Shown here piece by piece: positions 1 through 7,291 of a DNA stretch of 64,000 nucleotides. The translations under genes were made by a program, and so were the position numbers. The notes beneath the pieces were generated by a model. The model was not told where the DNA came from, did no database searches, and worked only from the letters and a program-made list of their open reading frames with translations. The stretch spans positions 206,359 through 270,358 of the forward strand of contig NZ_JAERRK010000009.1 of NCBI RefSeq assembly GCF_016741775.1, in the 5' to 3' direction. Numbering within the stretch: the stretch's first letter is position 1; every line of letters begins with the position of its first letter. The stretch comes from Streptomyces actinomycinicus. Lineage in GTDB: Bacteria > Actinomycetota > Actinomycetes > Streptomycetales > Streptomycetaceae.

Positions 1-270
1 CAGGTCGCGGACATCTTCACCACGGATCCGAAGATCAGCGAGGAGAAGTTCGTCGTCCTGCAGGACCCGCAGAACCTCTTCGGGTTCCAGAACGTCCAGC
101 CGCTCGTCCACAAGGGCACGCTGTCCCAGGAGGGCGTCGCCGCGCTCAACGCGGTCTCCGCCAAGCTCGACACCGAGACCCTGCTGAAGCTGGACACCCA
201 GCTGCAGGCGGAGAAGAAGGACCCGATGGACGTCGCCAAGGCCTGGCTGAAGTCCGTCGGACTCGGCTGA
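1..270 (+). CDS. Osmolyte (glycine betaine-type) ABC importer, substrate-binding protein, C-terminal part
   Basis: The frame is open from base 1 and ends in TGA at 268-270, so only the last 89 residues are present. They contain the hinge-lobe pattern of OpuAC/OsmF-type binding proteins: an aspartate- and threonine-rich turn (FTTDPKI), then VVLQDPQNLFGFQNVQPLV, then a helical tail ending AWLKSVGLG. Family members bind betaine, choline or related compatible solutes outside the cell and deliver them to an ABC permease. The permease and ATPase genes would lie upstream of the window. A strong hairpin 33 bases after the stop suggests this is the last gene of its operon. Confidence 0.8.
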   Translation, partial: QVADIFTTDPKISEEKFVVLQDPQNLFGFQNVQPLVHKGTLSQEGVAALNAVSAKLDTETLLKLDTQLQAEKKDPMDVAKAWLKSVGLG

Positions 271-303
271 CGGACCACCGCCCGGAACGACCACGGGCAT
301 ACC

Positions 304-340
304 GACGCGGGTGCCCCCGATGACGGGGGACACCCGCGTC
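304..340 (+). terminator. Strong hairpin after the osmolyte importer gene
   Basis: GACGCGGGTG (304-313) pairs with CACCCGCGTC (331-340), and CCCCC (314-318) pairs with GGGGG (325-329) around a 6-base loop, leaving one bulged A at 330. There is no U-tract, as is common for Streptomyces. It lies between two convergent genes and could stop transcription both ways. Confidence 0.8.
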
Positions 341-405
341 GCCCTCGACGGCACCGGCCTCCCTCTGCCCGGCCCGGTGCCCTCGCTCCGCTCGCGTCGC
401 CGTCC

Positions 406-861
406 TCAGAGGTCGAACTCGTGCGGCGGCAGGTCCAGGGCGTAGCACGCCTCGCGCACCACGGCCTGCTCGGTCTTGTCGAAGTCGCCGTCCGCGCCGC
501 CGATGACGATGCCGATCTGGACGACCGCACGCGCCTCGGCGGGCTTCTTCTTCGCCTTGGCGACCTCCTGCAGCACGCTCACCTTGCCGAAGGAGAAGTC
601 CGTCGTCAGCTTGTTCAGGTTCTCCTCGAAGCGGCGGCGGAGGTCGTCCGCCGGGAAGTTCTGCAACACCTCGTTCGTCGCGATGAGCTGGGCCACCCGC
701 TGCCGCTCCGACGGGTCGACGGTCCCGTCGGCGGCTGCCACCAGCGCGCACATCGCCATGCTCGCATCGCGGAACGCACCGCTCTTCAAGTCGTTCTTCT
801 TCGCCACCAACTGGGTCTGCATCTGCGACGCGGACTCCTTGACGCGGTCCCACAGGGCCAT
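406..861 (-). CDS. TerB-family tellurite-resistance-type protein
   Basis: 151 residues, starting at ATG 859-861 with GAGGAG at 867-872 as ribosome binding site; the frame stays open upstream but has no better start. The sequence has the all-helical TerB fold: an N-terminal helix with MALWDRVKESASQMQ, then two Asp-rich repeats (ALVAAADGTVDPSERQ near residue 40 and IGGADGDFDKTEQ near 125) that resemble the acidic metal-binding surface of TerB. TerB proteins act in the cytoplasm with TerC/TerD in stress-linked complexes; the exact function is not settled. Here it stands alone, divergent from an ArsR regulator at 1032, which may share its control region. Confidence 0.88.
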   Translation of the reverse strand: MALWDRVKESASQMQTQLVAKKNDLKSGAFRDASMAMCALVAAADGTVDPSERQRVAQLIATNEVLQNFPADDLRRRFEENLNKLTTDFSFGKVSVLQEVAKAKKKPAEARAVVQIGIVIGGADGDFDKTEQAVVREACYALDLPPHEFDL

Positions 862-912
862 CCGTACTCCTCGTATCGGCTGTCCGGCGCTCCCCGGCGC
901 CCCGACGAAAAC

Positions 913-930
913 TTCTACAGCAACGTAGAA
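913..930. promoter_or_regulatory. Inverted repeat between terB-like and arsR-like genes
   Basis: TTCTAC (913-918) and GTAGAA (925-930) form a perfect 6+6 inverted repeat around AGCAAC, in an otherwise GC-rich stretch between divergent genes. Position and AT content fit an operator, most simply for the ArsR protein encoded at 1032 acting on itself and perhaps on terB. The CTAC/GTAG core also resembles BlaI- or CsoR-type sites, so the cognate protein is an inference. Confidence 0.5.
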
Positions 931-1031
931 ACTAGTGGGGTGGCCGGGAAGTTCCGCGGATCTAGACTGAGCACGAAGATCCGGGGGACACAGCCGGGAC
1001 ACAGCAACCACACCAGGGGAGGACGGCGACA

Positions 1032-1400
1032 GTGGCGACAGCGCCCGGCACCGGCCACCAGGACCCCTCCGCCGAGGTGCTCGACCGGGCGGCCGCCGCT
1101 TTCGGGCTGCTGGCCTCGCCCGCCCGGCTGCACCTCGTGTGGGCGCTGGCGCACGGCGAGAGCGACGTCACCGGACTCGCCGAGCGTGTCGGCGGCGCGC
1201 TGCCCGCCGTCAGCCAGCACTTGACCAAGCTCAAGCTCGCCGGACTCGTCCGTTCCCGTCGCGAGGGCCGGCGGCAGGTGTACTTCGTCGACACCACCGA
1301 ACAGGCCGCCGTCGTCGACGTCGTACGCCTCCTCGTCGGCCGGTTCACCAAGGGGGAGACGCTCGCCGCCGTACCGGCCCCCGGGCTCCGTGGCCTCTGA
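1032..1400 (+). CDS. ArsR/SmtB-family transcriptional regulator
   Basis: 122 residues from GTG 1032, preceded by AGGGGAGGA at about 1015-1023. The central winged helix is clear: a helix with FGLLASPARLHLVWALAHGE, then DVTGLAERVGGALPAVSQHLTKLKLAGLVRSRREGRRQVYF, which is the helix-turn-helix and wing. ArsR proteins are dimeric DNA-binding repressors released by metals or other signals. No Cys pair typical of the alpha-3 metal site (CxC) is present, so a metal ligand cannot be assigned. Divergent from the terB-like gene, with an inverted repeat at 913-930 between them. Confidence 0.9.
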   Translation: MATAPGTGHQDPSAEVLDRAAAAFGLLASPARLHLVWALAHGESDVTGLAERVGGALPAVSQHLTKLKLAGLVRSRREGRRQVYFVDTTEQAAVVDVVRLLVGRFTKGETLAAVPAPGLRGL

Positions 1401-1468
1401 ACCCGGGACCGGGGCCGCCCGCCGGCAGGCATCGCGGCGTCCCCGCCCCGGACTCTCCCCGGCCGCGT

Positions 1469-1933
1469 TCAGGCCGCCCCCTGCGCTCCCTTCGGGGCCG
1501 GCGCGCGTGCCGCGGCCCGCGCCTGCCTGCGGCGCTTGCGGCGGCCGGTGCGGGGCTCCTGGTCGGGCAGCCAGCCGAAGGCCAGGCAGCTGCCGGTGGC
1601 GCCGAGGAGGAGACCGAGGAAGAAGCCGCCCAGGTTCGAGGTGAGCCAGGTGCCCAGCGACAGCAGGACGCCGGTGATGGAGTAGAAGAGCCGCTGGGAC
1701 GGGTTGAACAGGATCAGCAGGCCCAGCAGCACCATCAGGGTCGGCAGCAGATAGCCGGCCAGACCCTGCATGCCGATGTGCATGACGACCTTCAGCGAGG
1801 CCTTCTCGGTGAGCAGGATCTCGCCGCCGCCCAGGGCGAGCAGCAGCCCGCCCCAGAACGGCCGGCGGGCCCGCCATCCGCGGAAGGCGAGCCTCGGCCC
1901 CAGACGTGGACGGTCCGGCACGGTGATCAGCAA
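1469..1933 (-). CDS. DUF6114 small membrane protein
   Basis: About 154 residues with four likely membrane segments: around PFWGGLLLALGGGEIL, GYLLPTLMVLLGLLILF, YSITGVLLSLGTWLTS and GFFLGLLLGATGSCLAFGW. The tail is basic and alanine-rich. The annotated start is TTG at 1931-1933, overlapping the stop of the upstream DUF6230 gene; a GTG at 1919-1921 is an alternative. The two genes overlap and are surely co-transcribed. The DUF6230-DUF6114 pair is a conserved Streptomyces membrane unit; I know of no established function. Confidence 0.85.
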   Translation of the reverse strand: MLITVPDRPRLGPRLAFRGWRARRPFWGGLLLALGGGEILLTEKASLKVVMHIGMQGLAGYLLPTLMVLLGLLILFNPSQRLFYSITGVLLSLGTWLTSNLGGFFLGLLLGATGSCLAFGWLPDQEPRTGRRKRRRQARAAARAPAPKGAQGAA

Positions 1934-2622
1934 CCCGACTCGCTGAACCGGAGCTTGAGGCCCGGCAGCTTGAACACGCCTGCGATGGTCGCGTAGTTGG
2001 TCTGCCGGAGTTTGGCGATGCGCACGGTGTCGGCCTGCTGGCTGAAGACGCCGATCGGGCCCTTCACCCCGGCCTTGGTCAGCGTGCTGGCGTCGTTGCC
2101 GATCTCTATGTTGTTGAACGCCGCGTCACCGGACAGCTCGGTGGAGTCGGTCGTCAGATCGCTCGCGGTGACCTTCTCCGCCCCGCTGCCCGCGGTGATC
2201 AGCAGGTTGGTGCCGCCGAGGTCGACGCTCTGGCACAGCTTGGTCAGCGTGGCGTTCTTGATCGCGGAGGTGACGACGAGCACCTGCCCGCCGGTGTCCC
2301 CGGCGTTCGGGCTGCCCTCCGCCATGTTGTCGAGGTTGCCGAACTGCTCGAATCCGGTGCCGTTGAGCTCCGTCGCGGTGACCGTGAACGGCATGCCGGA
2401 GATCGCGAACTGCACACCGAGCGCCCCCTGTGCCGTGAGGACCGCGAGGGTGGCGGCGACCAGCGTGGCGGGTACCGCCATCACCGCGGCACGGCGGGCC
2501 CGGACGCGTCCCCGTCTCTCGGCGCCGGCGGTTCCGGTGGTCTGCGGGGCTTCGGGAGGGGAACCGCTTTCCGGGTTCTCGGGGGTGTTGCCGGCGGACG
2601 GGACGTCCGGGGACGAGGCCAT
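1927..2622 (-). CDS. DUF6230 secreted or membrane-anchored protein
   Basis: 231 residues from ATG 2620-2622; this start is chosen because GGGAG stands 6 bases upstream, while the ATGs at 2634 and 2640 have no binding site. A Pro/Ser-rich cytoplasmic head of about 40 residues is followed by one membrane segment (AAVMAVPATLVAATLAVLTAQG) and a beta-rich outer domain with FAISGMPFTVTATELNGTGFEQ. Two cysteines (in LTKLCQSV and the terminal SGC) may form a disulfide. It overlaps and precedes the DUF6114 gene. A promoter-like sequence lies at 2766-2795. Function unknown. Confidence 0.85.
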   Translation of the reverse strand: MASSPDVPSAGNTPENPESGSPPEAPQTTGTAGAERRGRVRARRAAVMAVPATLVAATLAVLTAQGALGVQFAISGMPFTVTATELNGTGFEQFGNLDNMAEGSPNAGDTGGQVLVVTSAIKNATLTKLCQSVDLGGTNLLITAGSGAEKVTASDLTTDSTELSGDAAFNNIEIGNDASTLTKAGVKGPIGVFSQQADTVRIAKLRQTNYATIAGVFKLPGLKLRFSESGC

Positions 2623-2765
2623 GTCTGCTCCCATGGGCATGGATCAATGCGGGTTGGGCTTCAGTGGCGCGGTGTCCTGGCGCGGACAGCGGCTGTCGCG
2701 TACACCTCCTCGCAACTCCCGGCGGATGCAAGGGCTTTCTCGTTACGCGGCAGTAGCCTCCGAGG

Positions 2766-2795
2766 AAGTTACCGCCGGTTACTTTGAAGGGTCAA
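2766..2795 (-). promoter_or_regulatory. Promoter candidate for the DUF6230-DUF6114 operon
   Basis: On the minus strand TTGACC (2795-2790) is followed after 18 bases by TAACTT (2771-2766), a good match to the vegetative sigma consensus. It would start a leader of about 135 bases before the ATG at 2622. Confidence 0.5.
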
Positions 2796-2865
2796 GGGAA
2801 ATGTGAAAAAAGGGTGTCGGATGTGCGCGGGCGGCGCCCGCCTGCACCAACTGCCCTTCTCCCGC

Positions 2866-2895
2866 TTGACGTTGACGGTTAATCAGGTCTACAAC
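2866..2895 (+). promoter_or_regulatory. Promoter candidate facing the secreted-protein gene
   Basis: TTGACG (2866-2871), an 18-base spacer and TACAAC (2890-2895) resemble a vegetative promoter. The next plausible start codon on this strand is at 3380, so the transcript would carry a leader of nearly 480 bases that contains a palindrome and a tandem repeat. In the 757-base space 2623-3379 no convincing gene was found. Confidence 0.45.
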
Positions 2896-2906
2896 TTCCC
2901 CTGTTT

Positions 2907-2920
2907 CCACGGATCCGTGG
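2907..2920. promoter_or_regulatory. Perfect 14-bp palindrome just downstream of the promoter
   Basis: CCACGGATCCGTGG is a perfect palindrome starting about 12 bases after the -10 box at 2890-2895. This position fits a roadblock-type operator. The protein that would bind it is unknown. Confidence 0.4.
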
Positions 2921-3222
2921 CGCCGGATCCGGCAAGCGGCACCACCATGGACTCCCGGCATGGCCACGGCCCGTTCCTCCGGGCCGCACCGGTCGCGTCC
3001 TCGGCCGCACTCCCGGCCCACGCGGCAAGCGCTCCACGGTTCAGCACCTTCGGCGAGGCTCCGGCACGGTCGCTTCCCCCCGGCCGTTCCGTGTCCGTCC
3101 GCCCCCCTGCCCGGCCCGGCCGGAGGCCTTCCCCCGAGGCCTCCGGCCGGTGTCCGGCCCGCCGCCGTCGCCGGTCCGTCGCGTACGGAGAAGGCGCAAC
3201 GGCCCAGCGCCGGCGGCATCGC

Positions 3223-3316
3223 GGTACCACCGCCACCTCTCGGGCGGCCGACGGCACCACCGGACCACCGCCACCTCTCGGGCGGCCGACGGCACCGCCG
3301 GACCACCGCCACCCCT
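3223..3316. repeat. 38-bp tandem repeat upstream of the secreted-protein gene
   Basis: Two full 38-bp units (3241-3278 and 3279-3316) differ at only two positions; a partial unit (3223-3240) precedes them. The unit begins CGGGCGGCCGACGGCACC and contains GGACCACCGCCACC. It lies in the presumed leader, 64 bases before the ATG at 3380. Confidence 0.85.
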
Positions 3317-3379
3317 CCGGCACCCCCAACCCCCCACCTCACCTCATCTGATCCCCCACTTCGGAAAAGGGGCACCCGC

Positions 3380-4030
3380 ATGCGTACTCGCACCCTCCTC
3401 GCCGTCGCCGGCACCGCCACCGCGCTCGCCCTCAGCTGGGCCGGCCCCGCCTCCGCGGACGGCGCGGTCCTCACCACCGGTGGCACCGGCGGCACCGCGG
3501 TCGCCGTCGGCGACTCCCTCACCGCGCCGCTGGCCTCCGGCACGACAGCGAACTTCTACTCCAGCGCCACCGGCACCAGCGGCGTCAAGTGCACGTCCTC
3601 CCGGTTCACCGCGACCGTCACCGGCAACCCGGCAGCCCCCGGCACAGCCACCGAGTCCGTCACCGCGCACACCTTCGACAGCAGCACCTGCTCCAGCAAC
3701 GTCACCGGTGTCCTCGGGGTCAACGGCATCACCATCGACAACCTGCCCTACTCCGCGACGGTGGCCTCCGACGGCACCCTGACCGTCCAGCCCGCCAGCG
3801 GCTCCGTCGTCCAGGCCACGGTCAAGCTGCGCACCCTGCTCGGCAGCGTCACCTGCGTCTACCAGGCGGCCGGCCTGACCGGGAAGGCCGACAACGCCGA
3901 CAGCAGCATCACCTTCACCAACCAGCAGTTCACCAAGAGTTCGGGCTCGTCCCTGTGCTTCGCCAACGGCTACTTCACGGCCAGGTACGCCCCCGTCACC
4001 GACTCCGGCGCGCGGGTCTACGTCAACTGA
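3380..4030 (+). CDS. Secreted beta-rich protein of unknown function
   Basis: 216 residues from ATG 3380 with AAAAGGGG just upstream. A typical Sec signal peptide (basic MRTRT, hydrophobic LLAVAGTATALALSWAGPA, cleavage after ASA) is followed by a Thr/Ser/Gly-rich domain with alternating hydrophobic residues, as in a beta sandwich. Four cysteines (VKCTSS, STCSSN, VTCVYQ, SLCFAN) could form two disulfides. Streptomyces genomes often carry such small exported proteins, some labelled Tat-signal domain proteins, but no twin arginine is seen here. No catalytic motif is recognised. Convergent with the polysaccharide monooxygenase gene. Confidence 0.8.
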   Translation: MRTRTLLAVAGTATALALSWAGPASADGAVLTTGGTGGTAVAVGDSLTAPLASGTTANFYSSATGTSGVKCTSSRFTATVTGNPAAPGTATESVTAHTFDSSTCSSNVTGVLGVNGITIDNLPYSATVASDGTLTVQPASGSVVQATVKLRTLLGSVTCVYQAAGLTGKADNADSSITFTNQQFTKSSGSSLCFANGYFTARYAPVTDSGARVYVN

Positions 4031-4040
4031 CCCGTAGACC
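4015..4040. terminator. Hairpin between convergent genes
   Basis: GGTCTACG (4015-4022) pairs with CGTAGACC (4033-4040) around a 10-base loop containing the upstream stop codon; flanking GC bases may extend the stem. It can serve both convergent genes. Confidence 0.5.
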
Positions 4041-4049
4041 GCGCCGGTT

Positions 4050-4982
4050 TCAGCGCCGTCGCAGCCGGACGGCGAGGGCGGTGCCCCCGGTGATCAGCAG
4101 CACCGCGGCGGCACCGCCCGCCACCAGTGGTGCCGACGGCCCCGTGTCACCGTGCGTGGCCTGTGCCACCGGTGCGCCGTCGTGCGCGGTGCCCGCGGGG
4201 GAGGCGTCGCCCGGCCGGGCCGCGGGAGTCGGGTTCGCCGTCGGTGACCCGGGCGCGGCCGGCGATGCGGAGCGCGGGCTCGGTGAAGTCGCCGTCGGAG
4301 CCGCCGGTTTCGTGCCCCGGCCCGGACCGGCGGCTCGCCCGCGCTCCGGGAAGACCACGTCGGAACACGAGTAGTAGGTGTCCGGCGTGCTGGTGTTCTG
4401 CCAGATCGTGTACAGCATCTGACGACCCGTCCGGTCCTTCGGCAGTGTCACCCCAAGGTGGTAGGCGCCGTCGCGCAGCGGCGGGTCGCTGATCTCGGCG
4501 AAGGGCCGTTCCGGGAGGTCGTCCCAGGCCAGCGGCTTGCCCGGGTCGTAACCCGGCTTGGTCAGATACAGCTTGAACGTGCCGGTGTGCGCAATGGTCG
4601 ACGCGTACGTCAGCGTCAGCCGGCCGCCGGGCGTCAGCCGCGTCGCCGGCCAGTCCCGCCGGACCAGGTCGAGGCCGCGGTAGGCCGGCAGGTTCCCGCT
4701 GCACAGCCTGCCGTCCGGAATCACCTGCCGGTCGCGCCCTCCCACCCCTGCCACGCGCAGGTTGTCCCACGCGGTGAACGGAGCGCCGTTCGCCGCGACG
4801 GCGGCACGGCAGGCCGCGGACCGGGCGGCACCGCCGCCCTCGGGGGAGCAGGCGTAGACCCGGCTGACCGGGTCAGTGGGGGCGCCGTGGGCCTGGGCCG
4901 GCACCGCCGCCCACGGCAGGAGCAGGAGCGGTGCCGCGGCGGCGGCCACCCTGACGCCCAGTCGGGCGGTCATCCGAGTCAT
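4050..4982 (-). CDS. AA10-type lytic polysaccharide monooxygenase with C-terminal membrane anchor
   Basis: 310 residues from ATG 4980-4982 (GAGGAG 10 bases upstream; a second ATG at 4971-4973 is too far from it). The signal peptide ends AQA and is followed directly by HGAPTDPVSRVYAC, so the mature N-terminal His can form the copper histidine brace. The second brace His is probably in STIAHTGTFKLYLT. Paired Cys residues fit the AA10 fold. The enzyme would oxidatively cleave chitin or cellulose. After the domain come a Pro/Thr/Ala-rich linker and a final membrane helix (APLVAGGAAAVLLITGGTAL) with an Arg tail, so it should stay on the cell surface. No sortase signal is seen. GGTCC direct repeats upstream (5024-5040) only loosely recall chitinase operators. 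Confidence 0.92.
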   Translation of the reverse strand: MTRMTARLGVRVAAAAAPLLLLPWAAVPAQAHGAPTDPVSRVYACSPEGGGAARSAACRAAVAANGAPFTAWDNLRVAGVGGRDRQVIPDGRLCSGNLPAYRGLDLVRRDWPATRLTPGGRLTLTYASTIAHTGTFKLYLTKPGYDPGKPLAWDDLPERPFAEISDPPLRDGAYHLGVTLPKDRTGRQMLYTIWQNTSTPDTYYSCSDVVFPERGRAAGPGRGTKPAAPTATSPSPRSASPAAPGSPTANPTPAARPGDASPAGTAHDGAPVAQATHGDTGPSAPLVAGGAAAVLLITGGTALAVRLRRR

Positions 4983-5421
4983 CCGGGACGTCTCCTCGGC
5001 AGGCACGGGAACGGGGACTGTGCGGTCCAGTACGGTCCGGGCCTCCGTCGCGTTCAGGCCGCCCGGCGCGCAGAAGCGGCCTCGGGGGCGCGAAAGCACC
5101 GACTCGTTCGGCTGTTTTGCGCCTGCTCCCGGACCCCGTTGAGGAGCCGCCCGAAAGCCTCGTATCGTGGCGATCATGGGTGCCGACGCCGGTCGGCGGA
5201 GGGCCGCCGGGCGCCGTCGCCGACGAGAGGAGGAGCCGTTCTGGTCTTGTCCGTTCACGAAGTCGCCGGGAATCCGTCCGCTGCCGGCCGTGAAGATCAC
5301 ACGTTTACCGCCGTGACCTGGGGACTCCGCAAACCTGTTGCCATTCTGTGAGTTATCGTATGCGGGGGGTTAAAAACAAACCGCATGTCCCGTTCGCACG
5401 CACGGCAGGAGGGGTCCCGTC
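4983..5421. other. 439-bp divergent control region
   Basis: This lies between the divergent monooxygenase and TetR-family genes. It holds the ribosome binding sites of both, an AT-rich patch around 5340-5380 and the inverted repeat at 5360-5386. No gene could be supported in it. Confidence 0.6.
5360..5386. promoter_or_regulatory. Inverted repeat upstream of the TetR gene, ARE-like half site
   Basis: ATGCGG (5360-5365) and CCGCAT (5381-5386) form an inverted repeat around an AT-rich centre. The right half, ACAAACCGCAT, resembles the ACATACCG half site of autoregulatory elements bound by gamma-butyrolactone receptors. It lies 36 bases before the TetR start, as expected for self-repression. Confidence 0.45.
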
Positions 5422-6069
5422 ATGGCGAGGCAGTTACGCGCCGAACAGACCCGCGCAACGATCATCACGGCCGCCGCCGACCTGTTCGACCGGCAAGGCT
5501 ACGAGTCCACCAGCCTGAGCGACATCGTCGCACACGCGAAGGTCACCAAGGGCGCACTGTACTTCCACTTCGCCGCCAAGGAGGACCTGGCGCACGCCAT
5601 CCTGGAACTCCAGGCCAGGGCCGCTCAACGGCTGGTAGCGGATGTGGAGGGCCGCGGCTGCTCCTCGCTGGAGTCCCTGATGCGCACCACGTTCGGGATC
5701 GCCCGGCTCGCCGTGGAGGACCCGGTGCCGCGCGCCGGACTCCGCCTGGCCGCGGCGGACATTGCCGTGCGGCCGCCGCTGCGGCACCCGTTCACCGAGT
5801 GGCTGGACTTCGCGACCCGCAAGTTCAACGGAGCCGTCCGGGAGTCCGATGTGCACGGTGACCTCGACGTCGGTGCCGTCGCCCACTCCCTCGTCTGCTT
5901 CTTCATCGGCACCCGGGTCGCCGGCCGCTCGCTCGAGCCCGCCGGACGGCTGCCGCGCAGAGTCGCCGAGATGTGGCACCTGATGATCCGCGGACTCGTC
6001 CCCGTGCACCGCCGCCCCCGTTACGTCGGTCTCGCCACGCAGCTGGAGCGGGAGACCAGAAGCGCCTGA
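5422..6069 (+). CDS. Gamma-butyrolactone-receptor-like TetR regulator
   Basis: 215 residues, ATG 5422 with AGGAGGGG upstream. The N-terminal helix-turn-helix (RATIITAAADLFDRQGYES, then VTKGALYFHFAAKEDLAHAI) is of the ScbR/ArpA subtype, and the length is typical of that subtype. These dimers repress antibiotic and signalling genes until a gamma-butyrolactone or related hormone binds the C-terminal pocket; W residues in the C-terminal half (TEWLDF, EMWHLM) may line it. No AfsA-type butyrolactone synthase gene is in the window, so it may be an orphan or pseudo-receptor. It runs in the same direction as the ARMT1-type gene 13 bases later. Confidence 0.85.
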   Translation: MARQLRAEQTRATIITAAADLFDRQGYESTSLSDIVAHAKVTKGALYFHFAAKEDLAHAILELQARAAQRLVADVEGRGCSSLESLMRTTFGIARLAVEDPVPRAGLRLAAADIAVRPPLRHPFTEWLDFATRKFNGAVRESDVHGDLDVGAVAHSLVCFFIGTRVAGRSLEPAGRLPRRVAEMWHLMIRGLVPVHRRPRYVGLATQLERETRSA

Positions 6070-6082
6070 GCCGGGCGATACG

Positions 6083-7291
6083 GTGACGGACATGCCCGAC
6101 ACCCCCTTCGCACCCGTGATCCTCGGCAACGAGCCCGGCTCCTTCCCGCACAGCGTGCTGGCCGAGCGGCACCCCGCGATCATCCGGCAGGTACGGGACG
6201 CCTTCCCCTACGGGCCCGGGCAGCACGAGGCGCTGGACGAACTGCTGCACAGCTGCACCGAGGGAACGGTCGAGCCGCTCCCCGCCGGCGCCCCGGACGG
6301 GGACCGGTGGCTCGCCTGGGGCCTGGCCGGACATGCCGGGCGCTCCTGGTACGACGTGCCGTGGCTGTGGTCCGAGAGCTACTTCTACCGCCGGCTGCTC
6401 GAAGCCGTCGGCTGGTTCGGGCCGGGCTCCTGGCAGGGCATCGACCCCTTCCGCCCCTTCAAACGCGCCGAACTCGACGCCTCCGAGACCGATGAGGAAC
6501 TGGCGGCCCTGGACGCCCTGCAGAAGCTGCCGGAGGAGGAGCGGGCGCGCGCCCTGCTGCACGGCTCGCTGTGGGGCAACCGGGCCGACCTCGGTTTCCG
6601 GCTCTCCGCCGAGGGCGCCGGGGACCGCGAACCGGCCCCCGCCCTGGTCGCCGACGACAGCGAGACGTTGTGGTCCCTGCTGCCGCCCGCCGGAAACGGC
6701 ACGCTGGTGCTGGTCGCGGACAACGCGGGCCGGGAACTCGTCCCCGATCTCCTGCTGATCGCACACCTCCTCGCCGAGGGCCGGGCCGCCCGGGCGGTGC
6801 TGCACGTCAAGCCGTACCCGTACTACGTCTCGGACGCCACCACCGCCGACGTGGTCGACGCCCTGCACCGGCTGCGCACGGCGCCGGGGGCCGCCGGTGC
6901 CTACGGGCGCGCGCTGTGGGCGGCCATGGCCGACGGCCGGCTCACCGTCCGCACCCACCCCTTCTGGTGCGCCCCGCTGCCGTACTCCGCGATGCCCGAC
7001 GATCTGCGCGCCGAGTTCGCGGCGGCAACGCTGACCGTCGTCAAGGGCGACCTGAACTACCGCCGTCTGGTGGGCGACCGGCTCTGGCCGCCCACCACGG
7101 CGTTCCGGCGGACGACGGCGTACTTCCCCGGGCCGGTCGCCGCGCTGCGCACCCTCAAGTCCGACGTGATCACCGGCCTGTCGGCCGCGACCGAGTCCGC
7201 CCTGGTGGCCGCTGAGGGACAGCGCTGGCGTACGGGCGGCACGCATGCGCTGATCCAGGTCGACCCGTCAGGTGAGCAGCAGGGGCAATGA
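6083..7291 (+). CDS. ARMT1/DUF89-type damage-control phosphatase
   Basis: 402 residues from GTG 6083 (ATG 6092 is equally possible; neither has a strong binding site). The DUF89 landmarks are present: LVLVADNAGRELVPDLLL with the metal-binding Asp-Asn, HVKPYPYYVSDAT, and TVVKGDLNYRRLVGD near the C-terminus. Members are divalent-metal phosphatases that remove damaged or surplus sugar phosphates such as fructose-1-phosphate or phosphopantetheine derivatives. The N-terminal helical half (WYDVPWLWSESYFYRRLLEA) matches the ARMT1 subtype. The last 24 bases overlap the convergent P450 gene tail to tail. Confidence 0.87.
   Translation: MTDMPDTPFAPVILGNEPGSFPHSVLAERHPAIIRQVRDAFPYGPGQHEALDELLHSCTEGTVEPLPAGAPDGDRWLAWGLAGHAGRSWYDVPWLWSESYFYRRLLEAVGWFGPGSWQGIDPFRPFKRAELDASETDEELAALDALQKLPEEERARALLHGSLWGNRADLGFRLSAEGAGDREPAPALVADDSETLWSLLPPAGNGTLVLVADNAGRELVPDLLLIAHLLAEGRAARAVLHVKPYPYYVSDATTADVVDALHRLRTAPGAAGAYGRALWAAMADGRLTVRTHPFWCAPLPYSAMPDDLRAEFAAATLTVVKGDLNYRRLVGDRLWPPTTAFRRTTAYFPGPVAALRTLKSDVITGLSAATESALVAAEGQRWRTGGTHALIQVDPSGEQQGQ

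Noticed and set aside
3223..3316. CRISPR-like direct repeats
   Set aside because: The units are contiguous, with no unique spacers, and there are no cas genes. The same holds for the arrays at 14.0, 16.6, 19.9 and 24.0 kb.
5024..5040. DasR or chitinase-type operator (GGTCC direct repeats) upstream of the polysaccharide monooxygenase
   Set aside because: Only GGTCC is shared and the palindromic core is absent; such matches are frequent by chance at this GC content.
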